From an uncultured Woeseiaceae bacterium (GTDB lineage Bacteria; Pseudomonadota; Gammaproteobacteria; Steroidobacterales; Woeseiaceae), in NCBI GenBank assembly GCA_945788625.1, contig CALZMQ010000035.1:1-56462 (forward strand): a DNA stretch of 56,462 nucleotides, given 5' to 3'. A program made the position numbers and the translations under genes. This document shows positions 54,428 through 56,462 of this stretch, one piece after another. Below the pieces are notes generated by a model, which saw only the letters and a list, made by a program, of their open reading frames with translations, did not search any database and was not told the DNA's origin. The first letter of the stretch is position 1, and each line of letters opens with the position of its first letter.

Positions 54428-54496
54428 CTCGATAGCGCCCCTGGACTCAAACTCCTGACGAAGTTACTCGTCTTCGGTTTGATCTTGAATCCTGTT

Positions 54497-54538
54497 CACT
54501 GAAAATCCGTGTGTCGTTGGTTGGTTGCGCCTGCTCAC
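54497..54538. repeat. second tRNA 3'-half-like scar
   Basis: CACTGAAAATCCGTGTGTCG and the following TTGGTTGGTTGCGCC and CTGCTCAC match the pattern of 47602-47671 with more changes. It lies between the convergent TolB-like and CRTAC1-type genes, overlapping the end of the latter. It may be chance or a decayed tRNA-derived repeat. Confidence 0.3.
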
Positions 54539-56462
54539 TGTGTGAGACGGTGATAGCGATTGATTGTAAGTTCGTCGAGCCGCTCATGCTCGGTTCCGCA
54601 CCACCGCACATCGACGGAAACTGTGCCGAAATAGCTGCCCAGCCCGAATAAGAGCCGCTTGTCGCCCTGGGCAGAGAACCCATTCGCGGAGGATACCTCG
54701 CGATACTGCACGGGCATCCCGGGCGCATCCGGGAATTCCAGCCGAACGCGCGTGCCTACCGCATCTTTATTGCAGGTCGTGGAGTTGCCAATGAACTCCA
54801 GGCCAATCCAGGACTTTGGCGGCCCGTCATTGCGGTACAGCGACGCGGGATCGAACTGATGCGTGACCAAGACGTCGAGGTCGCCATCGTTGTCGAAGTC
54901 AGCCAGCGCGATGCCCCTGGAATTGTGACCTTCGTCCCAGCCGACATCGGCTGCCACGTCCACGAAACTATCGCCCACGTTGAGATATACGCGGTCCAGT
55001 TCATCCGGAAATATGCAACGGCCACGCAGGTCTGCCCAGCGGTCGGCATAGCCATGCACGTCGGGCGGGGTCAGCGCAATCTTGTCGTTCCAGAACCAGA
55101 AATCGGGGCAGCCGTCATACTGATCGTCATAGCTGTCGTCGACCATGCCGTTTGCCTGCAGGATATCTATGCGACCGTCGCGATCCAGATCACCTACCGC
55201 TGCGCCCCAGCCAAAACGATGCTCGTTCAGCGCATTGAATGCGACCGCCTTGTCATCCATAGCGTCGGCGCCCCTGGTTCCCAGGGTGCCGTCATTCAGC
55301 CACAGCAAGCTGCCTTCGGGCTGCAGGATATGGTGGACATTGGATACATAAATGTCCGGGTGACCGTTTCCATCGATATCAGCGATCGACGCATTCATGC
55401 CCTTGTACGTGTCGCGGCCGAGTTCACCGACCAGGTTGCCGCGTATCTCTTCGAAGCTCTCGCCCTGCCGGTTCAGGTACAACTGGTCCGGCCCGAAGTC
55501 ATTGGCAAGGTAAAGGTCTGTCCAGCCATCGTCATCCAGGTCCGCGGCACCGATTGCGATCGTCCAGCGGCTTCCTGTAAGTCCCCAGGACGTGTTATCG
55601 ACTTCTTCGAAGACGCCGCGGCGATTCAGGAAGAGACGGTTTTCCCCGCCATTGTCGGCGTCATGCCAGGTCCTGTGCATGATGTTGAACATTCGCCGGT
55701 CACCCTCGTACTCGGGTTTCGGGAGGTCGAAAATATTGAATCGCGTCGTCTCATCGTAATCGGGAAGAAACGGGTTTATCGAATTCCCGACCAGCACATC
55801 CAGCAGGCCATCACGGTTTACGTCCAGCGCAATGGCCGCCTGGCTGATCGTGTAGGGGTACAACCGGGATTGAGCGCCCGTGTCGACGAATTCGACTGTG
55901 CCGACTTCGGACAGGCGGTTCCGAAGCAGCCGCGTATGTCCATAGCTGACCTGCAGCAACAGGTCCTGGTCACCGTCGTTGTCGTAATCCAGAAACAGGG
56001 CGCCTGACGGCAGACCCTGGTCCAGCGGATTGTCGAGGAACTCGTCCAGCGCTGGCATCGGGTGACGATCGAAGCGAAAATCGCCCTTGTTCAAATACAG
56101 CGATGCGCGACTGTCCCTGTCTTTGAGTGGATACGTCAGGAAGATGCAACAGCGACCGCATCACCGACCGACATCAGCCATTTACCAACATGCGCAATGC
56201 GCGGGTCGACCTTGTCCATGATGTCACTGGGTTTTGCGTTCAGGCCGCTCGCCTCGGGCGACACCTCGGCCAGGTAAAAGTCGGCACGTGCGGACCGCGC
56301 TTTGTCAGAAATAGCCGCGTGCGCCAGCGCGGCCGAACCGCCGATCGCAACCACAATCGCGGCGTGCCGAAGTGCCCACCTGGAGCGAGGCAGGAGGCTG
56401 TTTGGCGATCGCCGCAGGGACTGTGCCAGGCGCCACAAGAACATGATGCTGTAAACGATGAA
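54535..56462 (-). pseudogene. CRTAC1-type FG-GAP/ASPIC-UnbV protein gene with a frameshift, 5' end outside window
   Basis: Reading leftward from the right edge, one frame carries a membrane helix (RHAAIVVAIGGSAALAHAAI) and HVGKWLMSVGDAVAV, then ends with a TGA at 56136. A second frame begins IFLTYPLKDRDSRASLYLNK and runs to 54535. It has repeated FG-GAP/VCBS units (DYDNDGDQDLLLQVSYGH, DLDDDGWTDLYLANDFG, DIDGNGHPDIYVSNVHH, DFDNDGDLDVLVTHQFDP) and an ASPIC/UnbV C-terminus. The Ca-binding link (ADxDNDGxxD) expected between VAV and IFLTYP is missing, so about nine to ten codons are deleted out of frame. ATG 56094 is not a natural start. It is either a real pseudogene or an assembly error. Confidence 0.75.

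Noticed and set aside
54859..56007. 382-codon plus-strand frame across the FG-GAP region
   Set aside because: The opposite strand has repeated, family-consistent FG-GAP motifs; the plus frame is a shadow of these Asp/Gly-rich repeats.
1..56462. CRISPR array, rRNA operon or complete tRNA gene
   Set aside because: No regularly spaced direct repeats and no rRNA-like conserved stretches were seen; tRNA resemblance is limited to 3' half fragments.

Overview
The window is high-GC bacterial DNA, most likely from a gammaproteobacterium. The evidence is three TonB-dependent receptors, a FecI/FecR surface-signalling pair, a monomeric NADP-isocitrate dehydrogenase, many exported or lipid-anchored proteins, and CRTAC1-, DUF6455- and YkvA-like genes. 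A marine or sediment lineage such as Woeseiales would fit, but that placement is inference. No complete rRNA gene, tRNA gene or CRISPR array was seen.

Layout. 0-7 kb: DEAD-box RNA helicase (open at the left edge), RecQ, a small DUF6455 protein and isocitrate dehydrogenase. 7-17 kb: a secreted esterase, a perfect long inverted repeat, and a minus-strand ECF sigma / FecR / STN-TonB receptor cassette. The receptor gene is followed by an unusual calcineurin-like phosphatase with a kinase-like C-terminal domain; an exported amidase lies upstream of the sigma gene. 17-20 kb: a lipoprotein sulfatase and a GNAT-SRPBCC-VOC operon. 20.3-21.75 kb: a scrap zone with an oxidoreductase tail, a dead IS91-family element and a decayed DUF819 membrane gene. 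21.8-27.6 kb: AraC/GyrI regulator, a small secreted protein, a WD40-ankyrin protein and a second TonB receptor.

27.7-36.4 kb holds a tightly packed block with stop/start overlaps: glycosyltransferase, cytokinin-dehydrogenase-like FAD enzyme, a large class III cyclase with ATPase and TPR regions, a UbiA prenyltransferase, then an unknown polytopic membrane protein. A methyltransferase gene converges on the block. It looks like one pathway acting on a lipid or isoprenoid, and I know of no described equivalent. 36.6-41.1 kb: a TolB-like/TPR membrane protein and a Ser/Thr kinase fused through a membrane helix to a TonB C-terminal domain, with a solo IS91 terminus just past its stop.

41.2-42.4 kb is another gene graveyard (an outer-membrane barrel and an OmpA protein). 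42.5-45.5 kb is a three-gene exported operon (ankyrin, DUF4412, unknown). 45.6-47.7 kb has a YkvA-like protein, a striking protein with two nitrile-hydratase-type leader domains and a hydrophobic Gly/Ala-rich tail (possible RiPP precursor), and scraps of a methyltransferase gene and a tRNA 3' half. 47.7-56.5 kb: divergent SAM-hydrolase paralogues, one translationally coupled to a third TonB receptor, then an amino-acid permease, a TolB-like lipoprotein and a frameshifted CRTAC1/FG-GAP gene running off the right edge.

Overall the window combines housekeeping genes, outer-membrane uptake and signalling systems, and an unusual density of partially deleted gene relics, several next to short repeats or IS91 debris.
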